DNA from: Selenomonadales bacterium
Lineage (GTDB): Bacteria; Bacillota; Negativicutes; Sporomusales; UBA7701
DNA: 64,000 bases
Assembly (NCBI GenBank): GCA_029976065.1
Contig: JARKNV010000035.1
Span: 17,660-81,659, forward strand
Direction of reading: 5' to 3'
The position numbers and the translations under genes were made by a program. Below are positions 52,640-61,019 of the stretch, one piece after another. A model generated the notes under the pieces. That model saw nothing but the letters and a program-made list of their open reading frames with translations, made no database searches and had not been told where the DNA came from. Each line of letters opens with the position of its first letter. Positions within the stretch are counted from its first letter, which is position 1.

Positions 52640-52990
52640 TCCCCTCTTCCCCTGCCCCCGTTCTGCCCCAGCCCCTCTCCCGTCCTCTCCGTCCTCCTTC
52701 CGCCCTCACTTCAGCCCTCTTCCCGTCCCTCGTCCTGCCTTTCTCCTGCTCTCTTCCCTCACTCTTCTCCCGCTCCTCTGCTTTCCCACCCCTTCTCCCA
52801 CCCGTCCCTCCTTCGCTTCCCATCCCGTCCCTCACTTCGCCTCCACCCCGTCCCTCACCTTGCCTCCCACCCCGTCCCCCACTTCGTCCCCAACGCCCCG
52901 CCCTTTTCCCGCTCCACCTGCCGTCCTTCCCTCCCGCTCCTCGCCCACCATACCCTCCCCCATGTCTCTTCGATGTCTCCCCCCTATTTC
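52640..52990. repeat. Long polypyrimidine tract with 23-24-nt tandem units
   Basis: About 350 nt in which the plus strand is almost purely C and T. At 52801-52894 four adjacent imperfect units occur: 52801-52823, 52824-52846, 52847-52870 and 52871-52894, each beginning CCCGTCCC. The stretch 52552-53254 holds no gene that I can support. It starts after a GCGTTAGGG-TTTTTT stretch at 52619-52636 that may end the DUF2000 transcript. Confidence 0.85.
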
Positions 52991-53254
52991 CCGTGTAATG
53001 CCCAATCCGCACCGCCACGACCGGCCTAAAATAATTGATATCAGTTGCTAATCACTATAAATTTTGAGTTTTTTTATGTTACTGTTCAAATGTCCCCGGC
53101 CTTTCACGGGCGGAGACAAAGTTGCTTCCCTTGCTTCTTCGCCCTCGAAGCGACACCAGTTGCTGCCAGTTCGTGATATAATGGCCTCAAGAAGACTGCC
53201 TGCGAGGCAAGGCAGCCGACCGGCCAACTAAATCTGCGATTGGAGGAGCGGGAG

Positions 53255-54175
53255 ATGAGAACCACCAATTCTCTGGCTGTTGTGACCTTCGTCGTGATCT
53301 TCGGTTCCGGTTGCTGGTACGCCTACAATCTCTACCGGGCTTCGGGCGGCGCGGAAGCCGCATTGCTCGCCGCCGGCTCTTTCCTCCTCGCCCTGTTTGC
53401 GGCAGCCGCCATCCAGGTGGCCGACCAGTGGGAAAAGGTCGTGGTGCTGCGGCTGGGCAAATTCCGGTCCCTGGAGGGGCCGGGCCTGTTCTTCATCATC
53501 CCGGTGATCGAAACCACCCCCTACTGGATCGACACCCGCGTAATCACCGCCGCGTTCAATGCCGAAAAGACGCTCACCAAGGACACCGTGCCCGTCGACG
53601 TCGATGCCGTCCTCTTCTGGAAGGTCGTCGCGCCGGTCAAAGCCGCCCTGGATGTGGCCGAATACAAAAGCGCCATCCACTGGGCTTCCCAGACGGCCCT
53701 CCGCGACGTCATCGGCAAGACCCTGCTCTCCAACATGCTCGAAGGCCGGGAGCAGATCGGCCACGAACTGCAGCGGATCATCGACGAGCGCACCGAACCG
53801 TGGGGCGTCAACGTCATCTCGGTGGAAATCAAGGACGTGCGCATCCCTCCCGCCCTGGAGGATGCCATGTCGATGCAGGCCCAAGCCGAGCGGGAACGCC
53901 AGGCGCGGGTCATCCTCGGCGATTCGGAACGGCAGATTGCCGAGAAGTTTGCCGACGCGGCCAAGACCTACGCCGGTGACCCGGTCGCCTTCCACCTGCG
54001 GGCCATGAACATGCTTTACGAGGGACTGAAGCAGAATTCCACTATCGTAATCGTCCCCAGCACCGCCCTGGAGACCATGGAACTCGGCGGCATGGCGGGC
54101 CTCACCGCCCTGACGATGGGAGTGGAAAGGAGCAAGCGCGGCCAGGATGCGGACACGGCGGCAGCCTCAGCCTGA
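53255..54175 (+). CDS. Slipin / SPFH (stomatin-like) membrane protein
   Basis: 306 aa. Two N-terminal hydrophobic segments (about 7-25 and 35-55), then the SPFH/band 7 domain (VVVLRLGKFRSLEGPGLFFIIPVIE; VPVDVDAVLFWKVVAPVKAAL; WGVNVISVEIKDVRIPPALEDAMSMQAQAERERQARVILGDSE). Bacterial slipins form oligomeric scaffolds in membrane microdomains. No NfeD partner gene is adjacent, which is less usual. ATG 53255 after GGAGGAGCGGGAG. Confidence 0.92.
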   Translation: MRTTNSLAVVTFVVIFGSGCWYAYNLYRASGGAEAALLAAGSFLLALFAAAAIQVADQWEKVVVLRLGKFRSLEGPGLFFIIPVIETTPYWIDTRVITAAFNAEKTLTKDTVPVDVDAVLFWKVVAPVKAALDVAEYKSAIHWASQTALRDVIGKTLLSNMLEGREQIGHELQRIIDERTEPWGVNVISVEIKDVRIPPALEDAMSMQAQAERERQARVILGDSERQIAEKFADAAKTYAGDPVAFHLRAMNMLYEGLKQNSTIVIVPSTALETMELGGMAGLTALTMGVERSKRGQDADTAAASA

Positions 54176-54225
54176 CCGTGGCCTCAGCCTGGCCGCGAGC
54201 GCCGCTCGGCGCGCTGGCATGACAA

Positions 54226-54255
54226 AACCAGGCCGGAGAATATCTCCGGCCTGGT
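54226..54255. terminator. Terminator between the slipin and OFA genes
   Basis: AACCAGGCCGGAGA/TCTCCGGCCTGGTT between convergent genes. Confidence 0.85.
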
Positions 54256-54275
54256 TCTTCTTTCAGTCGAAAGCG

Positions 54276-55490
54276 TTATAGACTCGCCCGGCGCCCCGTT
54301 CCCGGCGGTTTCAGCGTCGACGCCAGCAGAAAGGCGGCAAAGAGCAGCGCCGCCGAAACGAGGTAGGCGACGACGTACTCGCCCGTCAAGTCCGCGGCCC
54401 GTCCGCCCAGGAGCGGCCCCAGCATCCCGGCTACCCCCCAGGAAGTGAGGATAATGCCGTAATTGGCGCCCATGTTCTTAAGCCCGAAGAATTCGGCGGT
54501 GATGAGGGCGATCAGGGAAGCGCCCGCGCCGTAGCACAGCCCGGTCAGCGCCGCGCCGAAGGCCAGCAGCAGGGGCGTGGTGTAGCTGGAGAAGAGCAGC
54601 AGGTTGGCGGCTATGATCAGGAACACCGCCCGCATCGTCGGCAGCCGGCCGAACCTGTCGGACAGGAACCCGCCCGTGATCCGCCCGCCGCTGTTGAAGA
54701 CCGCCAGTAGCATGACGAGGTAAAAGCCGTTGTCCCAGTTCGCCTGGGCGGTGGCGATCGTGGCGATATGGCTGATGATCATCAGTCCGCCCGAGCTCAT
54801 GAAAAAATACGCCAGCCAGAGTTTGTAGAATTCCGGCAGCCGCAGCATTTCACGCCAGGCGTATTCCGGCTTCCCCGGCGCGGCCGCCGCGGGCGGCGGC
54901 GCCTCCGTTCGGCTTCCGTCGCCTGGCACCCGCAGGAGCTGGGCCATCAGGACGATGACGATGAAAATGCCCGCACCGAGCCAGAAAAAGGCGGCGGAAA
55001 TCCCCCAGCGGCCCAAAAGCCAGGTGGCCAGCGGCGAGATGTACGCGGGCGCCAGCCCGGCGCCGCCCATAACGATGCCGGTGATGAGGCCCCTTTGGGC
55101 GGGCGGGCAGCATTTCACGCAGGTCGGCACCGAGGTGGCCAACGACAGACCTGCGCCGGCGCCGGCGATGCCGTACGCCGCCATCATCGCCGGCGGGTCG
55201 GCGGAAACGCTGCAGGCCATCAGCCCGCCGCCGAGCAAAACGCCGCCGAGCGTAGCGACCATTCGCGGCCCGTACTTGTCCTGCAGCCTGCCGCCGAACA
55301 CCGACGCCAGAGAAAAGACCGCCGTATACACCGTGTACGGCAGCGAAGCGTCCACATGCGTCCAGTGCCAGTCGGTGAGCAGCGCCTTTTTGAACACGCT
55401 CCAGGAATAGTGGGTCCCCAGCATGAGGTTGATTCCCAAGGCCGCGGCGATAACCAGCCAGGGCCTGAACTTCCGGGCTTCCTTGGTCAT
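54276..55490 (-). CDS. OFA family MFS transporter (oxalate/formate antiporter type)
   Basis: 404 aa, 12 membrane segments. INLMLGTHYSWSVFKKAL at helix 1 and GGRLQDKYGPRMVATLGGVLLGGG after helix 2 are OFA marks; also SNRFGRLPT-like FLSDRFGRLPTMRAVFL and GLKNMGANYGIILTSWGVAGMLGPLLGG. These carriers exchange or take up small mono- and dicarboxylates. ATG at 55488-55490 after AAGGAGACCG; the longer reading to 55613 lacks a ribosome site. Confidence 0.9.
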   Translation of the reverse strand: MTKEARKFRPWLVIAAALGINLMLGTHYSWSVFKKALLTDWHWTHVDASLPYTVYTAVFSLASVFGGRLQDKYGPRMVATLGGVLLGGGLMACSVSADPPAMMAAYGIAGAGAGLSLATSVPTCVKCCPPAQRGLITGIVMGGAGLAPAYISPLATWLLGRWGISAAFFWLGAGIFIVIVLMAQLLRVPGDGSRTEAPPPAAAAPGKPEYAWREMLRLPEFYKLWLAYFFMSSGGLMIISHIATIATAQANWDNGFYLVMLLAVFNSGGRITGGFLSDRFGRLPTMRAVFLIIAANLLLFSSYTTPLLLAFGAALTGLCYGAGASLIALITAEFFGLKNMGANYGIILTSWGVAGMLGPLLGGRAADLTGEYVVAYLVSAALLFAAFLLASTLKPPGTGRRASL

Positions 55491-55618
55491 CGGTCTCCTT
55501 CCTTCCGGCACGGAGCCGCCTGCGGATACAACTAAATTATTCAATTTTCCACGCAAAACCGTCAAGCACTTTTTGCCAAAGCTGGCAATAGTGTTTACAT
55601 ATTCTCTTGACAAAAAAT

Positions 55619-55642
55619 CGGCCGGGCAATGCTACCCGGCCG
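55619..55642 (-). terminator. Terminator of the DUF378 gene
   Basis: CGGCCGGG/CCCGGCCG hairpin with minus-strand TTTTTT. Confidence 0.85.
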
Positions 55643-55667
55643 GCTTTCCTTGCTCCTTTTCCCCCCG

Positions 55668-55862
55668 CTAGCCCCTGCCCCGCGCGCGGAAAAGCAGCGA
55701 CAGCGCCCACAGCCCGCCGAGGCCTACGACGGTATATATCACCCGGCTCATGAACGAATTCTGGCCGCCGAAGATGGCGGCGACGAGATCGAGCTGCAAG
55801 AGCCCCACAAGCAGCCAGTTTATCGCACCGGCGATGACGAGCAGCAACGCGATTCTATCCAT
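55668..55862 (-). CDS. DUF378 small membrane protein
   Basis: 64 aa, two membrane helices. The sequence MDRIALLLVIAGAINWLLVG, then IFGGQNSFMSRVIYTVVGLGGLWAL, is the DUF378 pattern (YuzA-like). Role unknown. GGGGGCATCATTC precedes the ATG. Monocistronic. Confidence 0.9.
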   Translation of the reverse strand: MDRIALLLVIAGAINWLLVGLLQLDLVAAIFGGQNSFMSRVIYTVVGLGGLWALSLLFRARGRG

Positions 55863-56039
55863 GAATGATGCCCCCTTTTTGCCGAAATTTCAACGCCTTT
55901 TTAGTATGCCCACGGCAGTTCCAATTAGTACATGTACCACCGGCGAGTTTACAATGTTATAATGTTATGTGAAGTAAATTCGGTATCGGCACGCCCATAC
56001 CTGACGGCATACTTAAAAGCAATCGCAGGGAGGTCCGCC

Positions 56040-56576
56040 ATGAATTTCAAAAACGACAACCGGCTCATCTTCGTCATCGTCCTGGCGGTGACGGTGGCGA
56101 CCCTGGTCGCCGGCCAGCTGCTGTGGCAGAAATACGCGGTCGCCAGGCCGCTGGACAACGGACTCAAGGGCATCGCCGGCGTGACCGCCGCCAGTTGGGA
56201 TGAGAACAAAAACGGCGACATAACGATAACCGTCACCCTGGGCGGCGTCGACAACCTCGCCAAAACTTACGGCGAAATCGGCGAGACCGCCAGGAACACT
56301 TTCGGCCGGCGTCCGGCCCGCATCGTCATCGCCGACAGCCGCACCCCCGAGCTCGAAGCCCTGTATTACGGCCTCCAGTACAACATCCAGGAAGCGATCT
56401 TCACCGGCAATTTCGCGGCCATGGCCGACCGCGTCGCCGCCAGGGCCCGCGCCGGCGGCGCTGACGCCAGGGTGTACGTGGACGCCCGCAACGTTTACCT
56501 GCAGCTGACCAAGGCGGGCGCCGCCCTGTACGCCGTCGAGCCCCGCGGCGACGCCGCCCGGGAGGTGAAGCAATGA
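56040..56576 (+). CDS. Hypothetical single-pass membrane protein upstream of an FtsH-like protease
   Basis: 178 aa. One N-terminal helix (LIFVIVLAVTVATLVAGQLL) anchors a compact soluble domain (GDITITVTLGGVDNLAKTYGEIGETARNTFG; RIVIADSRTPELEALYYGLQYNIQEAIFTGNF). CAGGGAGGTCCGCC precedes the ATG. It overlaps the protease gene (ATGA), so the two are tightly coupled and probably work together; it could be an adaptor or the missing extracytoplasmic part of the protease. I recognise no family. Confidence 0.75.
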   Translation: MNFKNDNRLIFVIVLAVTVATLVAGQLLWQKYAVARPLDNGLKGIAGVTAASWDENKNGDITITVTLGGVDNLAKTYGEIGETARNTFGRRPARIVIADSRTPELEALYYGLQYNIQEAIFTGNFAAMADRVAARARAGGADARVYVDARNVYLQLTKAGAALYAVEPRGDAAREVKQ

Positions 56577-58054
56577 TGCGCTATGCTCCGGTGGCCGCCG
56601 GCATCGGCGCCGGCATCGTGATTTATCTTGCCTGGCGGGGCACGGACGTCCTGCCCATCCTGTTTTTCGCCGGCATTATCGCCGTCCTCGCCTACTATGG
56701 CAACGGCAAGCTCGGCGGCAAGACCTCGTTCGCCGTGATGGGCGGCGACGGCGAGCGCCAGCCGGCGATCGTCTTCGAGGACATCGGCGGGCAGGAGGTG
56801 GCGAAAAACGAGCTGCGCGAGGCGCTGGAGTTCATCCGCGACCTCGACGGCATCCGCCGCCTCGGCATCCGCCCGCTGAAAGGCATCCTCCTCGCCGGCC
56901 CGCCGGGGACGGGCAAAACGTTGCTCGCCAAGGCGGCGGCCCGCTATACCGATTCGGCGTTCGTGGCCGCCAGCGGCTCGGAGTTCGTCGAGATGTACGT
57001 CGGCGTCGGCGCCCAGCGCGTCCGCCAGCTCTTCAAGCAGGCCCGCGGCCTGGCCCGCAAGCAGGGCAAGGCGTCGGCGATCGTGTTCATCGACGAGATC
57101 GAAGTGCTGGGCGGCAAGCGCGGCCAGAACGCCGGCCATCTCGAATACGATCAGACGCTCAACGAGCTGCTCGTCCAGATGGACGGCCTCGCCACCGACG
57201 ACGCCGTGCGCGTGCTGCTGATCGCGGCCACCAACCGCGCCGATATGCTCGACCCCGCCCTCCTCCGCCCCGGCCGGTTCGACCGCCAAGTGCAGGTCGA
57301 CCTGCCCGACAAGACCGGCCGCCTGCAGATCCTCAATCTGCATACCCGCAACAAGCCGCTGGCGGCCGACGCCGACCTGGAGGCCGTAGCCGCCGATACC
57401 TTCGGCTTCTCCGGCGCCCATCTGGAAAGCCTCGTCAACGAGGCGGCCATCGCCGCCCTGCGCGACGGGGCGCAGGAGGTTTCCGCCCGCCATCTCAAGG
57501 GAGCGATCGACAAGGTCATCCTCGGCGAAAAGCTCGACCGCCTGCCCGGCCCGGACGAGAAGCGGCGCATCGCCGTGCACGAGGCCGGTCACGCCATCGT
57601 CGGCGAGCTCCGCCGCCCCGGCTCGGTGGCGAGCGTCAACGTCGCCGCCCGCGGCAAGGCCCTCGGCTATGTGCGTCAGACCCAGGCCGACGACCTCTAC
57701 CTCCACACCCTCGACCAGCTCAAGGACAAGATCGCCGTCGCCGTCGCCGGCGCGGTCGCCGAGGATATCGTCCTCGGCAGCCGCAGCACCGGCGCGGGCA
57801 GCGATTTCCAGCAGGCCGCCTCGCTGGCGCGCCAGATCGTCCTCGGCGGCATGTCCGAACTCGGCATCGTTTCGCCCGACGACTTGCCCCAGGGCACGCT
57901 GCACATGGCGGTCGCCGGCGTGCTCCGGGACGTGGAGGCGGACACTCTCGCCCTCCTCACCGCCCGGCGGGCGGTGCTGGCGGAGACGGCCGCCCTGCTC
58001 CTCGACCGGGAATCGCTTTCCGGCGAGGAATTCCGCGCCCTCCTGGCGGCGTGA
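56573..58054 (+). CDS. Short FtsH-like AAA+ zinc metalloprotease
   Basis: 493 aa, against about 600-650 for housekeeping FtsH. Two N-terminal hydrophobic segments (about 5-20 and 26-42) have almost no loop between them. AAA+ module: Walker A GPPGTGKT at 109-116, Walker B AIVFIDEIE, second region of homology NRADMLDPALLRPGRFDRQ. The zinc site HEAGH is intact at 336-340, and GAVAEDIVLGSRSTGAGSDFQQA carries the third ligand Asp. The pore sequence is EMYVGVGAQRVR. It should unfold and degrade membrane or cytoplasmic proteins. Terminator at 58068. Confidence 0.92.
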   Translation: MMRYAPVAAGIGAGIVIYLAWRGTDVLPILFFAGIIAVLAYYGNGKLGGKTSFAVMGGDGERQPAIVFEDIGGQEVAKNELREALEFIRDLDGIRRLGIRPLKGILLAGPPGTGKTLLAKAAARYTDSAFVAASGSEFVEMYVGVGAQRVRQLFKQARGLARKQGKASAIVFIDEIEVLGGKRGQNAGHLEYDQTLNELLVQMDGLATDDAVRVLLIAATNRADMLDPALLRPGRFDRQVQVDLPDKTGRLQILNLHTRNKPLAADADLEAVAADTFGFSGAHLESLVNEAAIAALRDGAQEVSARHLKGAIDKVILGEKLDRLPGPDEKRRIAVHEAGHAIVGELRRPGSVASVNVAARGKALGYVRQTQADDLYLHTLDQLKDKIAVAVAGAVAEDIVLGSRSTGAGSDFQQAASLARQIVLGGMSELGIVSPDDLPQGTLHMAVAGVLRDVEADTLALLTARRAVLAETAALLLDRESLSGEEFRALLAA

Positions 58055-58067
58055 CATGATAAAGACA

Positions 58068-58096
58068 GGCGCCTCCCCCAGCCGGGGAGGCGCCTT
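58068..58096 (+). terminator. Terminator of the FtsH-like operon
   Basis: AGGCGCCTCCCC/GGGGAGGCGCCT with TTTTTT tail. Confidence 0.92.
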
Positions 58097-58146
58097 TTTT
58101 GTTTCCATAAGCTTTTGACATATATCGACCGTTACGTCTACTAAAC

Positions 58147-58247
58147 CTGGCATTTCCTCTGACATTTTCGTACATTTTCCCTGACGTTTTTTCTGACATT
58201 GCGGCGGCCGATATCTGGCATTTGTTCTGCCGGCGGACATTTTCGGG
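58147..58247. repeat. Phased TGNCATT direct-repeat array
   Basis: Seven related boxes, CTGGCATTT, CTGACATTTTC, GTACATTTTC, CTGACGTTTT, CTGACATT, CTGGCATTT, GGACATTTTC, begin near 58147, 58159, 58170, 58181, 58193, 58215 and 58235. The first five are 11-12 bp apart, one helical turn. It fills the upstream region of the LUD gene and may be a cooperative binding site. Confidence 0.6.
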
Positions 58248-58292
58248 CATAGTATTGCCGGAAGAAAAAAACGCAGGAAGGCGGGAAGGAAA

Positions 58293-58928
58293 ATGCACGG
58301 AGACGGACGGAGCGAGGCCGAGGCGCTGAAGGTGGTGGAGGCGCTCAAGGGCAACCGGTTCGAGGCGCGGTATCTAAGAACGGCGGCATTTGCCGCGGAG
58401 GAACTGCTGGCGGCCATCCCGCGGGCGGCGACGGTGGGGATCGGCGGGTCGTGGACGCTGATGCAACTGGATATCGCGGCGAAGCTGGAGGAGCGGGGCA
58501 ATACGGTGTATTGCCACCACAAGAGCGGCCTCACGCCGGAGGAGATCCTGGCGATAAGGCGCAAGCAGCTGACCTGCGACGTTTTTCTGACGGGGACGAA
58601 CGCGCTCACCGCCGACGGGCGGCTGGTGAACATGGACGCGACCGGCAACCGGGTGGCGGCGATGATGTTCGGCCCCAAGAAGGCGATCGTGCTGGCGGGG
58701 ATAAACAAAATCGTGCCCGGCGTCCACGAGGCGATGGAGCGCATCCGCGCGACGGCGGCGCCGCAGAACAACCGGCGGCTGAACCGCCCCAACCCGTGCG
58801 TCGCGAGCGGGCATTGCATGGACTGCCAGGGGCCGACGCGGCTGTGCAATATCACGACGATCATCCACAAGAAGCCGCCGGCGTCGGATATCCATGTGTG
58901 GATAGTAGGCGAAGAGCTGGGCTATTGA
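58293..58928 (+). CDS. LUD domain (DUF162) lactate utilization-type protein
   Basis: 211 aa. LUD marks: TVGIGGSWTLMQLDI, CDVFLTGTNALTADGRLVNMDATGNRVAAMMFGPKKAIVLAGINKIV, and a C-terminal Cys cluster CVASGHCMDCQGPTRLCN. Proteins of this family are linked to lactate oxidation (LutB/LutC) and possibly act as small-acid or NAD-related enzymes; here no lut partners are adjacent. AGGAAGGCGGGAAGGAAA precedes the ATG. Codon choice (GCG, GAG, GTG) is unlike the GCC/GAA/GTC style of plus-strand genes before 53 kb. Confidence 0.92.
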   Translation: MHGDGRSEAEALKVVEALKGNRFEARYLRTAAFAAEELLAAIPRAATVGIGGSWTLMQLDIAAKLEERGNTVYCHHKSGLTPEEILAIRRKQLTCDVFLTGTNALTADGRLVNMDATGNRVAAMMFGPKKAIVLAGINKIVPGVHEAMERIRATAAPQNNRRLNRPNPCVASGHCMDCQGPTRLCNITTIIHKKPPASDIHVWIVGEELGY

Positions 58929-58931
58929 CGG

Positions 58932-59759
58932 TTATTTGACGAGGTCTTCGGCGATGGTGTCGAGTTCTTCGGCCAGGGCGCCGGTTTCCTGGATGGAAGC
59001 GGTGAAGCGGCCGATATCGGCGGCGATCCTGGCGAGCGTGTCGCGGATGTCGGCGATCGCCAGGTCGGTGGCCTGGCTGTCGTTTTTGACGGCGGTGATG
59101 ATGTCGGTTATTTTGCCGATGGATTCGGCGCTGGTCGCGGCCAGCTTGCGGATTTCCTCGGCGACGACGCCGAAGCCCCGGCCCTGGTCGCCGACGCGGG
59201 CCGCTTCGATGGCGGCGTTGAGGCCGAGAAGGTTCGTCTGGCCGGCGATCGACCGGATTAGTCCCAGCACCTGGTCGGTCTCCGCGACCCGCTGCTGGGA
59301 ATGGATATTGGCGGCGACCATGTCCTCGGCCACGGCGGTGATCTTTTCGGTGCGGCCGAGGATTTCCTCGGTGGTGGCCGCCAGGACGCCGAGGTCGCCG
59401 CTGAGCCTGCGGGCCAGTCCCTTGAGCTTGTCCTGGCGGTCGACGGGCTCGGTGACGGCGATGGTGCCGATAACGGCGCCCTGCTCGTCCTGCAGGGGAA
59501 CGACGACGGTGATAAAGGGCTGGCCGCTGTAGGAGCTGTCTTTGCGCATGACGACCCGCCGCCGTTCGTGCATGGCGGTGTGGGAGGCCATGCCGGGCTT
59601 GACGGGCAGGCCGATCTGCATTTTGAGGTCGAAGGTGCTGCTCGGCCGGTAGTAGACGATTTGCTCGCGGTCGGTGACGAATACGCCCACGTCGAGGAGG
59701 TCGACGAGGCAGGCGGCGAAGCGCGTGTAATCATCAATGATGAGCGGCGAAACGGACAA
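58932..59759 (-). CDS. Soluble methyl-accepting chemotaxis-type protein, YfmS-like
   Basis: 275 aa, no membrane segment. The N-terminal 110 residues form a PAS-like sensor ([50 protein letters not shown]); the rest is the short signalling coiled coil with [38 protein letters not shown] start at 59757-59759 after AAGGGGGGATTATTT. Same build as the protein at 2732. It ends 3 nt from the convergent LUD stop with no clear terminator. Confidence 0.82.
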   Translation of the reverse strand: MSVSPLIIDDYTRFAACLVDLLDVGVFVTDREQIVYYRPSSTFDLKMQIGLPVKPGMASHTAMHERRRVVMRKDSSYSGQPFITVVVPLQDEQGAVIGTIAVTEPVDRQDKLKGLARRLSGDLGVLAATTEEILGRTEKITAVAEDMVAANIHSQQRVAETDQVLGLIRSIAGQTNLLGLNAAIEAARVGDQGRGFGVVAEEIRKLAATSAESIGKITDIITAVKNDSQATDLAIADIRDTLARIAADIGRFTASIQETGALAEELDTIAEDLVK

Positions 59760-59948
59760 AAATAATCCCCCCTTGCTTTTGGTAGCGGTGGTTTCAAGCC
59801 TGCAGACAAATTGGAATTACACCACTATTCCCCGCAAGGGCGGGATATTCCTCCATAATTTCGGCAAAATTGCCGATAATCCGCCGATTTTCCTGGCGAT
59901 AGGCCGCGCCGGGCGGCGGCAGGGGCTTTCCCCGCCGCCGGTGTAGCG

Positions 59949-60431
59949 CTACAGGAGGTACTTGTAAAATTTGCTGTCCACCTTCATGACGGGGAAGGCG
60001 GCCGGCAGCTCGGCTTGGCTGATTTCGGCGAAGCCGGTTTTGGCGTAGAAGCGGTGGGCGGCGAGGAATTTGTCGGTGGTGCCGAGGTAGATCTCGCGCA
60101 GGCCCTTGGCCCGCGACCACTCGAACAGGGCGGCGAGCAGCCGGTCGGCGGCCTTGGGGGGGTTGCCGCGGTAGGCGGGGCGGACGAACATTTTCCGGAG
60201 CGCCGCCTGGCCATTGCCGATGTCGACGAGGGCGACGGTGCCGACGACCGCGCCAGCGTCGAGAGCCAGCCAGAAGTTGCCCGCCCCCTGCCGGTAGAAG
60301 GTCTCGATGGCATCGAGGTCGGGCTGGTCGGCGCGGGTGATGGCGATGGCGAATTCGTCCCGCTGGATGGCGAGGATGTGGGCGACGACCTTTTCCTTAT
60401 ACGGCGCGGTGTATTGCTCAATCGTTAGCAT
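59949..60431 (-). CDS. GNAT family N-acetyltransferase
   Basis: 160 aa. Core strand AGAVVGTVALVDIGNGQAALRKMFVRPAYRGNPPKAADRLL is the acetyl-CoA binding region (motif A, slightly changed from RxxGxG/A), followed by LREIYLGTTDKFLAAHRFYAKTGF. It overlaps the upstream marR gene by 14 nt, so the two are one operon. It probably acetylates a small molecule or drug. Confidence 0.88.
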   Translation of the reverse strand: MLTIEQYTAPYKEKVVAHILAIQRDEFAIAITRADQPDLDAIETFYRQGAGNFWLALDAGAVVGTVALVDIGNGQAALRKMFVRPAYRGNPPKAADRLLAALFEWSRAKGLREIYLGTTDKFLAAHRFYAKTGFAEISQAELPAAFPVMKVDSKFYKYLL

Positions 60432-60906
60432 GGCTGCTTTCCTCCCCCCTGCCCTTTTTCAGTTCGCGCCATTCCGACTCGATGTTGGCGCGCATCCGCG
60501 CCAGGAGGGCGAGGGCGGCGGCCCGCTCGCTTTCGCTGAAACCGGCAAAGCAGACGTCGATGCTGCGGTTCTCCTCGGCGATGACGTCGGGGTAGACGGC
60601 CAGAGCGAGCTCGGACGGGACGAGCCGCCACATTCTTTTATCGGCAGCGTCGCGCTCTCGCTCCACATAGCCGGCGGCCATGAGCTTCTGAACGGCCTTG
60701 GTGGTGGTGGTCTTGTCGACCTTGAGCAGGTCGGACAGCTCGGCGAGGTTAAGCCCGGGGTGCTCGCAGATGCGGGTGAGGAAAATGAACTGCCCGCGCT
60801 GGAAGCTCAGCTCGCGGTACTTCAGGTCGAAAATGGTATGGACGCAGCGGGCCAGTGCCCCGACCTCGCGGAGGATTGCGCTGTTCAGGCCGGTGATGGT
60901 GAACAC
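60418..60906 (-). CDS. MarR family transcriptional regulator
   Basis: 162 aa. Winged helix: GQFIFLTRICEHPGLNLAELSDLLKVDKTTTTKAVQKLMAAGYVERERDAADKR, with the DKR wing. A GTG start at 60904-60906 is preceded closely by AAAGAG. Two TTGA-N4-TCAA palindromes around its promoter suggest autorepression. Cotranscribed with the GNAT gene. Confidence 0.92.
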   Translation of the reverse strand: MFTITGLNSAILREVGALARCVHTIFDLKYRELSFQRGQFIFLTRICEHPGLNLAELSDLLKVDKTTTTKAVQKLMAAGYVERERDAADKRMWRLVPSELALAVYPDVIAEENRSIDVCFAGFSESERAAALALLARMRANIESEWRELKKGRGEESSHAND

Positions 60907-60919
60907 CTCTTTTGGACGG

Positions 60920-60975
60920 AATTAGTTGATGTTTCAACTAATTCCATTTTAAGGCGTGATAGTTGAAATGTCAAC
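60920..60975 (-). promoter_or_regulatory. MarR promoter with two operators
   Basis: Promoter TTGACA (60969-60974), 17 bp, TAAAAT (60946-60951). Operator 1: AATTAGTTGA-TGTT-TCAACTAATT (60920-60943), just downstream of the -10. Operator 2: GTTGA-AATG-TCAAC (60962-60975 region), overlapping the -35. Both share TTGA-N4-TCAA, 37 bp apart. Confidence 0.8.
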
Positions 60976-61019
60976 CAAAAAGAAAATTGCGCACCTCGTT
61001 GCAGTCCGGGTGTTTTACT

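Noticed and set aside
52801..52894. Possible CRISPR array
   Set aside because: The 23-24-nt units are adjacent, imperfect and have no spacers; no cas gene is nearby.
58060..58300. Possible replication origin at the GC-skew switch
   Set aside because: There are no dnaA, dnaN or gyrase genes and no cluster of DnaA boxes; the repeats present are TGACATT-type.
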